From contig JAACJP010000002.1 of NCBI GenBank assembly GCA_013368375.1, positions 1,116,001 to 1,180,000 of the forward strand: a stretch of 64,000 nt of DNA, given 5' to 3'. A program made the translations under genes and the position numbers. Shown here in pieces: positions 40,175-50,870 of this stretch. Each line of letters starts with the position of its first letter. Position 1 is the stretch's first letter. The notes below the pieces were generated by a model. It saw nothing but the letters and a program-made list of their open reading frames with translations, made no database searches and was not told the DNA's origin. The stretch is from Tricholomella constricta (lineage: Eukaryota > Basidiomycota > Agaricomycetes > Agaricales > Lyophyllaceae).

Positions 40175-40417
40175 AGGGATGTTTGGGTCTGATGCGGTCG
40201 GTTTCGGTTCAGTCTATCTGTTGTTCATCTGTTCGTAGCGGTCTATATCAGATAGATACCCATTGTGTCATGCCTCACTTTTCAAAACACTGCACTTCCA
40301 TAGTTTTCTTAAGTTTCACCGACGCGCCGAGGGCGTCGTCCGCGTTTGTTTTGAGTTTGGTCAAGTTTGGTCAGATTCGACGTCTCTCACAGACACCCGT
40401 TTGCGCTACCACCTCCG

Positions 40418-43400
40418 ATGTCATCTGACGGCCTGTGGAACTGCAACTGCCAGCGTTACTGTGGTGGCATAAATGTCAATGTCTCTAAAGCCACATACTA
40501 TAATCATCGACCTTACCGAAATGCTCTGCCCTTGATAAATTCTGCTCTACTTCTCGCTCATCAAACTGAAACCGCTACTGCCGCATCCACCTTCCTGCCG
40601 AGAATGGAACATACTCAGGGACTAGATACAGCTGAGATGACGAAGAGACCTGCGAATAACAACAACTCTCGATGTGCGCACACTGAGGAGGTCTCTGAAT
40701 TTTCGGACAAGAGGCCGAGATTGCAACCCGACTCTGAGGTGAGAATGAAATTAGTACAATTATTTGCTGAGCACCGCCCTTATACATTCCTATCCTGACA
40801 GGAGCACCTCTCTCAGCACAATTCATCAAGTAAGTCATGTCATGTGTCTTTCTGTCGTGAAATGTGTGTGACTTGAAATGTGCTTGACAGGTTTGGACCA
40901 GGCCTCGCCGGCTGCTGCACCTGGAGACGGAGATCTTCTGGACATGGGAGCTGATGCGGGCGATGATGACGATAATGTATCAAGTGAGTAACACTGTGTT
41001 AATCTATTGGGAATAACACCTGATGGAAAATGCGCGCTTGACAGGCTCCTCCGCTGGCAGAACCGTGAACGAAGACCTTCCTGACTTAGCAGGTGCCTAC
41101 GAGGATCGCGTAGACGATGAAGATGACGAAGGCTTGCTACCGCTACCTGTTCTATTCCCAAATAGACCTGTCGGAGAGGATATAAATGATAATTTTGTTC
41201 CCCGCACCGAAGACCTTAGGATTGCTTTAGAATTTAAGAAAGCTTTGGAGGCAGCTTCTCTCGACAACGGCGATCTTGATGCTGAGCAAATCTATGCTCT
41301 GCGAAATCCCACTCAACAAGTCCTCACCATCGACGACAAGGATCTTCTTCTATCGTTGAAACTCTTCATCTCAACAACGAATTCTTCGAACCAGACTTAC
41401 ACGGATGTTCGAGCGGATGTCATGGAGCACCACCCGGAAGACGCAATCCTCTCACACGCTGCAGTGAAGAAAGCCGTCGCCAAATTGACGGGAGTCACAC
41501 CCATTGTAAAAGACATGTGCCCAAACTCGTGCATAGCCTACACCGGCCCCTATTCCCATCTCGAGTCCTGTCCTTACTGTGATGAACCCCGCTATGATCC
41601 TGTGCAGCTGGAGCTCAGTCACGGACGGAAGAAGAATCCCCGGCAACATTTCTTGACTATTCCCTTGGGACCCCAGCTTCAGGCTCTTCAGAGGACAATT
41701 CAAGGTGTACACGACATGGGTCATCGTATGCGATGCACACGGGAGATCCTGAAGGAGCTAGAGCAAAATCACGGCATCATTAAGTCGTTCAATGATATAT
41801 ACCACGGACGAGCTTACCTGGAAGCTATTGCTCGGGGTGACATCAGAACCGAAGACATGGTGCTCATGTTCTCGATGGATGGAGCACAGCTATACCGAGA
41901 CAAGCAATCTGACTGTTGGATTTATATCTGGATTGTATTTGACCTTTCACCAGATTTACGGTACAAGCGGAAGCGCGTCCTCCCTGGTGGTTTCATTCCT
42001 GGACCACATAATCCCCGGAACCCCGACTCATTTTCGTTTACCGGTTTTCATCATCTCGCTGCTTTACAGAAGGAAGGCCTTCGAGTGTGGAATGCATCGA
42101 CAAATGAGGTTTTTACCTCATACCCTTTCCTGCATCTAGGTGGTGCCGATGGACCAGGAAGCACTCACTTTACCGGCCTGGTGGGTCATCAGGGAGCCTA
42201 CCCCTGCTGCCTCTATTGTGATGTAAAAGGTCGACACAAGCCTGGGGGACCCCAATACTACCCTGCCCTTCTCAAGCCAGTCAATTATGATGTTCCTGGA
42301 TGCAATCATAGTGATATCCATCCCAGTGAGATCCGCGGAGGATCATCAAAAGAGTATGCAGAGAATCTCAATTACCTCCTCAATTCTCGCAACCCGACTG
42401 ATTACAAGCAGCGCCGGAAGGACACAGGAATTTCTTCTATCAGTATATTTAGTGGATTGCCTGCCCGCCATCGTCTGCCTCTTCCACTGGGCTTTCCTGG
42501 AGACTCCATGCACGTACCGACTCTTAATCTTGGGGAATTGCTTCCCCCTCTCTGGCGAGGAATGTTTCAGTGTGCTCCCAGTGATGATATAACAACCTGG
42601 GATTGGGCTGTACTTGTGGGAGATGTTTGGAAGGATCACGGCGCTGCTGTTGCAAAGGCCAGACCATACATCCCTGGCTGCTATGACCGTCCTCCACGGA
42701 ATATTGCAGAAAAGATCTCCAGTGGCTACAAGGCAAAGGAATGGCAAAGTTACTTTTACGGACTTGCTCCCGCTCTCCTCCACAACATCCTTCCGAAGCC
42801 ATATTGGCAAAATTTCTGTAAACTTGTTCACGCCATTCGCATCCTTCATCAACGAACAATTCCTCGCGCACAGTTACAAGATGCTCATCAATACCTCCAA
42901 GAGTTTCACGAGGCATTCGAGCTTTTGTATTACCAACGACGAACAGACCGCCTTCACTTTATGCGACCCTGCCTCCACGCTCTACTTCACCTCACATCTG
43001 AGACTGTTCGACTGGGACCAGTGCCACTATACTCAACGTGGACTATGGAGCGTGTCATTGGTGATCTTGGTGGTGAAATTAAACAACCATCAAATCCTTA
43101 TCAAAATCTCTCGGAACGTGGTGTTCGACGTTGTCAAATTAATGCTCTCAAAGCTAGCTTTCCTGCTCTGGACCGTGCACAAGAGTCTCTACCTCAGGGA
43201 GCACTTGATATAGGTGGAGGATATGTGCTGCTTCGAGCAAAGGACAGCTATGCACAGAACATTGTTGGACATGCAGGCAATGTTATTAGGTCGTACCTGT
43301 TAGAAGAAGAGGAAAAGCTAGGCAACCACCCACCAGCTGATTGGATCGGACCAAAGGTAGTTCGATGGGCACGCCTTCGTCTCCCAACAGGTCAAGTTGC

Positions 43401-43851
43401 TCGATCAGCTTGGAAAGAGAATACAAAGCCTTTGGATAAGCTACGACGCTCACGATGTGTCAAGGTATGGATCATTACTTGTTCTGGTGAATTTATATTC
43501 ATTCTGCAGCCCTTACAGATTTTATCAAACGGAAACATCACATTTGCGGATGTAGAATTTTACTTCAATGCTGTTGTCGGTGGAACACGTCGCCACCTTG
43601 CGCTGGTCTCTTGCTATGGATTGCCTGATAATACCTTATTCAGGGAGTCCTTTTACACAGTTTGGTCTATCGCAAAGCTTGGAGCCGAGGGTCTCTCTGT
43701 CATCGAAGCAAAGTCAATCCAGGCTGTAGTGTCTATACAGCCGCACGACCACCATGTCATTGTTGGTGACACTCGTTATTTTGTGTGGGAGCAGATGGGG
43801 CTAGAAATGACGCTACTATCCGACACTCTACCTATCGAGGAAGAAAACTGA
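40418..43851 (+). CDS. Tnp2-like transposase
   Basis: Exons are 40418-40738, 40802-40829, 40891-40983 and 41045-43851, giving 1,082 residues. The N-terminus has a Cys cluster (CNCQRYCGG ... TYYNHRPYR) and an acidic linker. A second zinc cluster follows (MCPNSCIAYTG...CPYCDEPRY), then the core: FSMDGAQLYRDK, GGFIPGPHNPRN, HHLAALQKEGL, ADGPG, CCLYC, PGDSMHVPTLNLG, ARPYIPG, TMERVIGDLGGEIKQ, QINALKA. These are the landmarks of transposase family Tnp2 common in agaricomycetes. Candidate DDE residues are D at 41878-41880, D at 42502-42504 and E at 43048-43050 (inferred). An in-frame 45-nt GT-AG segment (43465-43509) may be a fifth intron, giving 1,067 residues if removed. It would cut and rejoin DNA at the element ends. 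Confidence 0.85.
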
Positions 43852-44243
43852 CAGGACAATGACGAGGGATAACATTCAAATAGAGTCAAGTAAAATACAC
43901 TTTATAACCAGATGACATGGAGGAGGAGGAGTGTTCGTAGAGTGCGAATGACATACCTTTGTAGCACTAGAAGTATTCGGCGTGGCCACGTGATGGTCGA
44001 AAAAACGGTGATTTTTTTGGTTTCTGTCTGTGGTTTCGACAGCGTTGTCCTGTCTTGAGGAAATAATGGACCCACACACCTTGTTGGGAGGCCATAACGT
44101 GTTCTTCTCCCCAGGGCCGCTGGCGTATAATTCTGTCAACCAGGAAGGCCTAGCGTTCACGCCGACAGTGAGTTTACGGTTTTATATTCAATTTAGAACT
44201 AAAAGAACACACCTCGCATTAGAAAACATCGATATCCAGTAGC

Positions 44244-46272
44244 ATGCTGCAAAACCTTCGCAACGCAAGCCACGAGATGCTTGTCCAGTCCGGAAACCCC
44301 ACTTACAGCCAGGTCCTCGTCAAAATGATTGCTCTCGAGGCTGAGCTAAAAGGAATAAAGTGAGGTCCAATGCTCCTGTAAATCACAATAAAGCTATACC
44401 TTGTGGTCCATGTTAGGTCGTCGTATGATCTAATATTGGATAGAATACCATCAGCAGCAGGCAGCTCGGTCGGCCAATTGACGGCTGCCACCTCATCAAG
44501 TCCCAAAGTTACTTACCTTCAGGACGACTATCCGCTCGTGAAGTTTTGGCACGAGAAGGACTGGAACCAGCATAAACGGAGCAAGAAGAATGATGATGCC
44601 GGCATACACCAGCGATCGTCGAAGGGCAGATCGAGGGACCACGACGCAAGCCGCAATACACTGGCTTATATACAGGACAAGTTAGGTGTAGTTGTTACTG
44701 AAAAACAGGCATCTGACCTCTGTACGCGTGCACGGTCGATCTGGGAGTACCTCGCCACAGTTGGAATGGCCCCCAAATCGTGGGGGAAAGCCTCGGCACC
44801 TGCTGTGGCATACTACCTCGACAACATGTACTACGATAACGATAATTTGCGACTGTGCGAGGGCAATTGGAAAGTTGGTCGTCTTGCCACTGATATTTAT
44901 CCAGGGTGGGCTCGTGGGAGGAAGGATCTGGGAGGAGGAGACGAAATTGCGATTAAGAGCGAACCAGGAGACAGCGGCGAGTCTGACGTACCAGCACCGA
45001 GCGCTACAAAACGGAAGGATCCCCCCCAGTCTTCATCTGCCCCTGCGAGGCCCGAAAAGCATGCAAAAAAGACGGAGGAGAGCATCGCCAACAGCGTGAG
45101 TGTATACATCAACCCATCACTGTGTCCCTTACTCTCGCACGAGTCAGCGCTAAACTCCGTGCTGCTCCCAGGCGCCGAACTCCTCTCAACTCATCTTCCC
45201 CACGTCAAGCACGACAGTGGCCTTAGAATGCCCTCCTAAACAAAACCTGTCAACTCGCAGTGGATCACCGCCATCCACATCTATCACTGCCGCAGCTACA
45301 CCAACCCGAGACGACTTCATCCATCCCAGTCTACGGCCATCTTTATCTCAAGGCCCACAGGACACCGCGCCAATAATCACCTCGCTTTCAGGGGTAGGTA
45401 CTCTCGTGGACTCCCCGGTGTCAGAAGAAACCTCTGAATCATCCACGCCATCACTGTCTGCGAGCGATGCGGTCCCGAAGATACCCCACGAACCTACTGA
45501 CGACGCCTCGACGGCACATATGAGTGCAGAAAATGCCGAGGAAGCGCAATCTAAACCAGGAGATCCTTCCAAGATTTCGGTGAGTTTTTTAAAGGTCCTT
45601 CACTGTAGTCTTACTCACAATAGGATTTACTTTACCGGCGCACTTTTTAGTTGAATTTGGTGGACCCGTTGTGAGTTTTTCAGAGGAGAGTATCCTCCGT
45701 GAATTTATCGTAACTCGACCACAGTGCGCCTTCGTCTCGATTCAATTTGGACACATCGCGTGTTTCCGCTCTACAAAGACCTTCGTCGGATTCTCTTCAC
45801 GGTTAGATCTTCTCACCGCTTCCTGCCCTCACTCTGATCTTTTTGTCTCCCAGGTGTACCCGAGTCTGGAGACAGCAGACCCGGACCCGACATGTACGAT
45901 GGTTCCTTGTCAAGCACGGTCCACACCGCCGATCCCGTTTCCAGTTTGACGAAGCCGATGTCCTCCATTCTCGCATCAACACTCTTCAAGCCATCAAAAA
46001 CATCTTGTTCTGAATTGTAAGGTCTTTCTTTCATTATTACTTCATTATTAAGACTGACAAAACCATGTCTTCTAGGAACCTTTTCGGCATCGAGTACTGC
46101 AAGACACATGCAAGACCAACAAAGTCCGAAGTCAAGACCGCCTTGGACACGCTCTCCCCAACAGAACGGCTGGTACGAGGCTTCTATTCTACAGCAAACC
46201 TCCTTCTGATGTGGTCTCCAGCACTGGACAAAGCTTCGCACTGAGAAGCTGGCTGCAAAGAAGGGCGTGTAG
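44244..46272 (+). CDS. transposon-borne second gene, function unknown
   Basis: Exons include 44244-44359, 44417-45095, 45172-45579, a region around 45725 to 46016, and the last pieces to TAG 46270-46272. The joins near 45580-45725 are uncertain. The N-terminus is helical (MLQNLRNASHEMLVQSGNPT, VKMIALEAELKGIKSSYDLI). A conserved-looking middle follows: YPLVKFWHEKDWNQ, SRNTLAYIQDKLGVVVTEKQ, LCTRARSIWEYLATVGMAPKSWGKA, LRLCEGNWKVGRLATDIYPGW. Next come a Pro/Ser-rich acidic stretch, then LDSIWTHRVFPLYKDLRR, NLFGIEYCKTH, LDTLSPTERL and KLAAKKGV at the end. Similar proteins are multi-copy in agaricomycete genomes. Lying inside the element in the same direction, it is probably an accessory transposition or regulatory protein; this is inference. 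Confidence 0.65.
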
Positions 46273-46540
46273 CATTTGGATAGCTGCTTCCCCGCGCCCG
46301 ACAACATTCTATATACTTTAAATGAGCTGTTTCGTAGCAGTACAAGATAATTTCAATCACATTTATTGATGCAAAAAAGCGTACCGAGACTGACAGATGT
46401 CGACATACCCAAACCGATACTCGCATCTGCAACTCACATATCATGGCAGACCTCAGCATATTTTCATCTGCTATAGTCTAAATTTCGGTCGCCATCTGCT
46501 CTCAACGGCAATACCGATCACAACCGTTCAGAGCCGATCA

Positions 46541-46563
46541 CAACATATGGAGTTTTGACTGGG
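46541..46563 (-). repeat. right terminal inverted repeat
   Basis: 23 bp ending GTTTTGACTGGG on the plus strand. Its reverse complement equals the left repeat except at position 13 (T instead of C). Confidence 0.88.
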
Positions 46564-46570
46564 CCTTAGC
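46564..46570. repeat. target-site duplication, right copy
   Basis: An exact copy of CCTTAGC, directly adjoining the right inverted repeat. Confidence 0.88.
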
Positions 46571-47062
46571 AACATATCACACACACTAGCGCGCTCTGTA
46601 CACACGTGGCCGGAGGAGCCATGACTCCACTCCATGTCTTAGAGATATCAGCCGCTTCCGAAGGACACAAAGGCAATGCTAGGCAATGATGCCCATTTTG
46701 CGTCCATTTCAATCACGTTTTCGGATGAAAATCGCCGGGATCGAAATTACAATCGATCGTTTGTCCTCGGCGTGATCGATGCTAATGATTACATTACAAC
46801 ATACCACGCCGAGTCAGCGTGGTGCGCTTATGGCGTTTATCTTGCGAAACATGTTCTGCCGTGAGGTCGATTATCTCCAAATCCTATAGCAGGCAAGATA
46901 CGTATGATAATGGTGACACTAAAAGTACAACCAGCGGAAATACACTAATAATAAAAAAGGACAAAATGAGCAAACAGACAACCTCCCAAATCAACAATCA
47001 AGCCGCCACCTAGAGCAGATGAGCGAGTCAGTCAATGGACATCGCCGTAACGGGACTGTACG
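46571..47062. other. intergenic, right flank of the transposon
   Basis: 490 nt of non-coding DNA lie between the element and the end of the first histone H1 gene. No gene or repeat was seen. Confidence 0.4.
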
Positions 47063-48173
47063 TCAATCAACCTTCTTAGCCCTGGACCCCGGTTTCGCTG
47101 AAGCCTTTGAGCGAGGCTTTGCGGCAGCCTTAACAGATCCCATCCGTCAGCTGTTGACACAATAATAGGATATGATGAGGACCCACTCTTACTGTCGCGG
47201 CCTTCGTCGTCGCAGTCTTGGTGGCAGCAGTCTTCTTTGCGGGTGTTTTCTTCGTAGCGGCGACCTTAGCCTTCGCAGCCGCAGTGGTGCCAGTCACGGC
47301 CTAAACACGCGATGAGATAGGGAAAAGTCGGGTTTAGGACAATACAAGTCGTACCTTCTTGACTGACCCCCGCTTGGCGGCGGTGGTCGTCTTCTTCGCG
47401 GGTGCGGCGGCTTTCGCCTTCCCAGCGAGCGTCTTCTTTACGGGGGCAGCCTTCTTCACAGCAGCAGGTTTGGCAGCCACAGGCTTGGTGGCGGCGGGCT
47501 TCTTGGTGGTGCTCGACTTCGCAGCTGGCTTGGACGCAACCTTGGAGGGAGGCTTTGAGTTCTGTGAAATGCATGGTGAATATACGGACAGTTCTTCAAA
47601 CTAAGATACGAACCTCCTTGGCACCACCAGCACTCTTGACTTTGGGCGCAAGCTTAACTTTTCCTGATGGGCCCTTGGGCAGAGAAAACATGCCGGTTTC
47701 GGCGCCAGTCGTGATCGCCCGGTTCAGCTGGTAGATGTTGGCAGCCGTGGGTTCAAGGTGGTATTTCTCCTCAGCGTACTACGGTGACGATGATCAGCAA
47801 ACACATTTCACGAGATCGAAGAGTAAGCCGCCTACCTTCTTGATGGTGGAGCGCGACACGCCCTGCCGCGCATCCTCGCGGTTGGCGGCAATACATTCCT
47901 ATGATGGAAGGGGTCAGGCGGGACACGGTCAGCTAGGAGGAAAGAACATACAGCGACGATGTCCTTCCAGGAGGGGTGCGACGACATCGCGGCCCGTGCT
48001 TTGGTGGTTTTGATAGCAGCCTTAGTGGTGGACTTCGTCTTGGGGGCGGCCTTGGCTTTGGGGACAGCGAGCTTCGTCACAGTGGCAGGCTTCCTCTTAG
48101 ACCTCGCCTTAGTGGTGGGCTCTGTGACGGCGATAGGCTCAGGCTCAAGGGACGCAGAGGTGTTTGAAGACAT
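47063..48173 (-). CDS. linker histone H1, paralogue 1
   Basis: The start is the ATG at 48173 (MSSNTSASLEPEPIAVTEP); TGA is read at 47065-47063. A Lys/Ala/Thr-rich N-terminal arm precedes the globular H15 winged helix: SSHPSWKDIVAECIAANRED, GVSRSTIKKYAEEKYHL, IYQLNRAITTGAETGMFSLPKG, PSGKVKLAPK. A long Lys/Ala/Pro-rich C-terminal arm follows, spread over several exons and ending RAKKVD. It binds the nucleosome dyad and linker DNA. This copy has the longest N-terminal arm and the most diverged globular domain of the three H1 genes here. Introns split the globular domain at the same places as in the other two. Confidence 0.93.
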
Positions 48174-48856
48174 GCTAGTATAGCACTAGGGTTGGGTTAG
48201 GGAGGAGAAAATGTGGAAGGCGAGGTACGATGATGGGGGTCAGGAGCAAGGGTTGAAAAGTCTGAGAATGGGCGGCAACACCATTTTAAACAAATCCAAG
48301 GCGCGTTCTCTTGTTGTCCGCGTCATGTGACGATCGATATGGTGGCTGTGCTGGATTTCACTTTTGTTGATCGCTCGACGCGCTACGCGTCAGTCACGTG
48401 GGTCGCGTGCTGGTATTTTAACCGCGATCAGCGTTGTTAATTCTGTGTTTGCTCCCCCATCGCCCCATTGTATGGTGGCTGTAACTCTCTGGAAAGTAAC
48501 GGAGTCGTAGTCGAAACACAAACTGTGGTCATACAGCTTGTTGCTAAACCATTAGAACCAGTTTAAGCAGGTTACGAAGTCAAACATCTGTCAAATTCAT
48601 GCAAGCCATCGTTCGTTCGCAATTGTTTTACTAAGTATTCCAAGGTAATGCATTAGAGACAAGAGTAGATACGAAGGCGTTACGATACACCGTTTAGGGT
48701 CATAGAGTTTGTCGGCAAAAAATCAGCACCACTTTAAGCAGGTTTAAGAAGTTAAACATGTTTTTGGCGTCAAATCCATGCAAGCCATCTTCGCTCCCAT
48801 TTTTCCACTGAGTATTCCCAGGTTCTGCAGTATGGACAACAGTAGATACAAAGGCT
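48174..48856. promoter_or_regulatory. H1 promoter side with E-box, and tandemly duplicated 3' DNA
   Basis: Upstream of the minus-strand H1 gene are CACGTG at 48395-48400 and GTCATGTGAC at 48322-48331, both bHLH-type E-boxes. From about 48555 the DNA is a diverged tandem duplication, described separately. No gene is seen. Confidence 0.4.
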
Positions 48857-48864
48857 TTACGATA
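48555..48864. repeat. diverged tandem duplication of a gene's 3' end
   Basis: Unit 1 (about 48555-48687) and unit 2 (about 48726-48864) share, in order, TTTAAGCAGG, GAAGT-AAACAT, ATGCAAGCCATC, AGTATTCC, ACAAGAGTAGATAC or its variant, and GTTACGATA/TTTACGATA, with scattered differences. Unit 2 overlaps the stop codon of the minus-strand AMP-binding-like gene. So the repeated unit is that gene's last codons plus its 3' UTR, and unit 1 lies further downstream of the gene. Confidence 0.75.
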
Positions 48865-50870
48865 TGATCTTGAACGCGCCGTTACTTTGTACTTTTACTC
48901 GAGCGCCCAACGCAACCCATCCCTCCTTGTCATCATCGGACGGGATAGAAACATAGTCGTCGTTACCCAGTAGTTTTCCCACCGACGGGCCTCGGATCAG
49001 GAGATTCCCAACGGGGTCAGCACCGCCTTCCACTTTCTTATCATCGAGTCCCACCAACTTGGCCTCAATGTTGACACTGGGAGGCCCGACATGCGCGACC
49101 AGGGAGTCTTTCAGCCCCGGGAAGTCTTGCAAGTCGAGCGGGTGTGATGCGAGGACAGGGCCCGGCACTAGCGGATGCGTGAAACTGTTCACGATCGGAA
49201 TAGACAGGGCGATTCTGGCGGGTGTCATGATGGCTGCGTTCAGAGGTCCTAGAGGGGGACACAGGTCAAGAAATTGGAACATTGTAGATTTGAATAGAAG
49301 GCTTACCACCGCTGACAACGACGCCTCTAAGAGAACCCACTCCATCACCAATAATTTTTGCGCGCGCGCCATCGAAAACAAGGCGATCCCAAAGGCTCTC
49401 TTTGGTAATGAACCCTTCGTTTATGCTGGCCACCTTGTGCCTCCGAGCGAATGGATAAAGGACGAACGACTCTGTAGCTTTCCTTATAATTGCCGTGACG
49501 GTGCTTTCCAGATTACTTGGCTTGACGAACAAGATCGTGGGGGAGGGGATGGGGTAGACGTTGGACGATAGCGTGTCCTCCACGTCGTTCTCGATCGTCA
49601 CTGTGCGTCGTTTAGTATTGGATATATGTTGCTGTCAGTGTAGTTCAGCTTACTTTCTTCCGGGTGGTATACCTTGGAGCTAGCCAAGGATGCGAAGCTG
49701 GTGCCTTCAAAGATAGCTGTGTATGCAATGGACCTTCCGTAAGAAGTACTGAGAGAGTGTGCGGAGACGAGAGTGTCGAGGGGTGATAACGCGTGGGACA
49801 TGGGGAACAGGGCGCGTACTGCGGCTACTCCCGCAGTCATGTTTTCGTGTGTCAGTTGAGCACCTTGAACGTGGCCTGTTTCAGTCTCGAAGAAAGATAC
49901 TGTAAAAACATCGCTGGGGTCTATAGAAACAGGCGCAAAACACTTTATGAGCACGAAAAAAAACGAAACGGTCATTGAAACTTACTAGGTAAGGGGCTGT
50001 TGACCTTCGGTACCCGTACACCTTCCCTTTCGACTTCAGCAAAGTTCAAGACCTTGATATTGCTTGCGACACTGGCCATATCCTTCGGGGTAGTTTCTCC
50101 CACCACAATGATGGTATGGTTTCCAGTTCTATCGCCGTCATAAATAAGTTCGAGGATTGATGGTAGAAGGCTGGCATGGGTGATAATAGCGTCGGGTGGG
50201 AAGGATTCGAGAACGTAAGAAAGCAACTTGGAACACGACAGCGTATGCGAGAGGATTGAGTGTGAAGCCAAAGCAAGATCACTGATGATAAATTCTGCAA
50301 CGCCGTTATTATTGCTTTTCGCATATCAAGGAAGCGATGGAAAGCATACCGAGGCCATCGTTCAGCAGGACCAGGACGCGAGATTGTTGAGGTCGAAGAT
50401 TAGCAAGGCGGAGAAGTCCAGTTCCGAAAGATGCCACTCTGTCTTGAAGGGTGTGGTTCGTGAGCTATAATGAAACTATCAGAGCGGCGCGTAGGAATGC
50501 AAGCAAAGGTGGCACCCGAGTGGACCAAAGAGTTCGGGCACTTTCGGCCTCTGACCTGATAAAATCAGCCAGTATGTGCACATCCTTGGTAGGCCTTAGC
50601 GGGAACTAGACTTGAGTTTGAGCGGTACGTTGCTGTTGAGTTGAAACGAAAACATACCCTGCCCATAAGGCCTGTTCCATAATTTCTGTAAATGGCGCTC
50701 TCGCCGGGATTTCTAACCCTTCCTACATCGCTCTGTCGTCCTAGAAGAATGGGATGGACGAGGGGCTGAGGCTTGTAGAGGTTGTTCAGGAGAAAGACGG
50801 TTGCGGCAATGAGGCCAAGAAGGATAGTCAAGTCATCGGTAACGAGGTACTCGGCGGCAATGGAAGACAT
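48857..50870 (-). CDS. AMP-binding (acyl-CoA synthetase-like) protein with degenerate active site
   Basis: The start is the ATG at 50870 (MSSIAAEYLVTDD); the stop is at 48857. An N-terminal membrane segment (LTILLGLIAATVFLLNNLY) is followed by HPILLGRQSDVGRVRNPGESAIYRN. The body follows the ANL-superfamily order: LQDRVASFGTGLLRL, QLTHENMTAGVAAVR, SPTILFVKPSNLESTV, SLRGVVVSGG, AHVGPPSVNIEAKL, NLLIRGPSVGK. The ATP-binding loop, normally TSGTTG-PKG, reads FETETGHVQG. The GW-RTGD motif reads EGWVALGARV, so the catalytic Asp is missing. I infer a non-catalytic or altered-function membrane protein that basidiomycetes conserve. The alternative is a decaying synthetase, but the frame is open. At least six exons. 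Confidence 0.7.

Larger units (their letters stand above)
40152..46563 (+). mobile_element. complete Tnp2-class DNA transposon with two genes
   Basis: A 6,412-bp element is bounded by 23-bp terminal inverted repeats (22 of 23 identical) and a perfect 7-bp target duplication. It carries two collinear plus-strand genes. The first is a four-exon Tnp2-like transposase (40418-43851) with no internal stop. The second is a multi-exon gene of unknown function (44244-46272). Subterminal DNA at the right end holds two direct copies of CCGATCACAAC (46514-46524, 46534-46544), the kind of repeat transposases bind. Intact ends, intact target duplication and open genes suggest a recent, perhaps still active insertion. 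The transposase points to the CACTA/EnSpm group, but the ends are CCCAG rather than CACTA and the duplication is 7 bp rather than 2-3, so the family assignment is tentative. Confidence 0.85.

Noticed and set aside
43900..43990. CACTA pentamer after the transposase as a possible element end
   Set aside because: Its orientation is wrong for a right end (it should read TAGTG) and no matching left end exists; the CCCAG repeats with target duplication explain the boundaries.
45813..46307. 164-codon minus-strand ORF inside the transposon
   Set aside because: The plus-strand exons of the second transposon gene explain the region; the minus frame has no conserved pattern.
40152..46563. KDZ (Kyakuja-Dileera-Zisupton) transposon
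   Set aside because: The transposase blocks (SMDGAQLYRDK, PGDSMH, TMERVIGDLG) match Tnp2-type proteins rather than KDZ, and no TET/JBP-like gene is inside.
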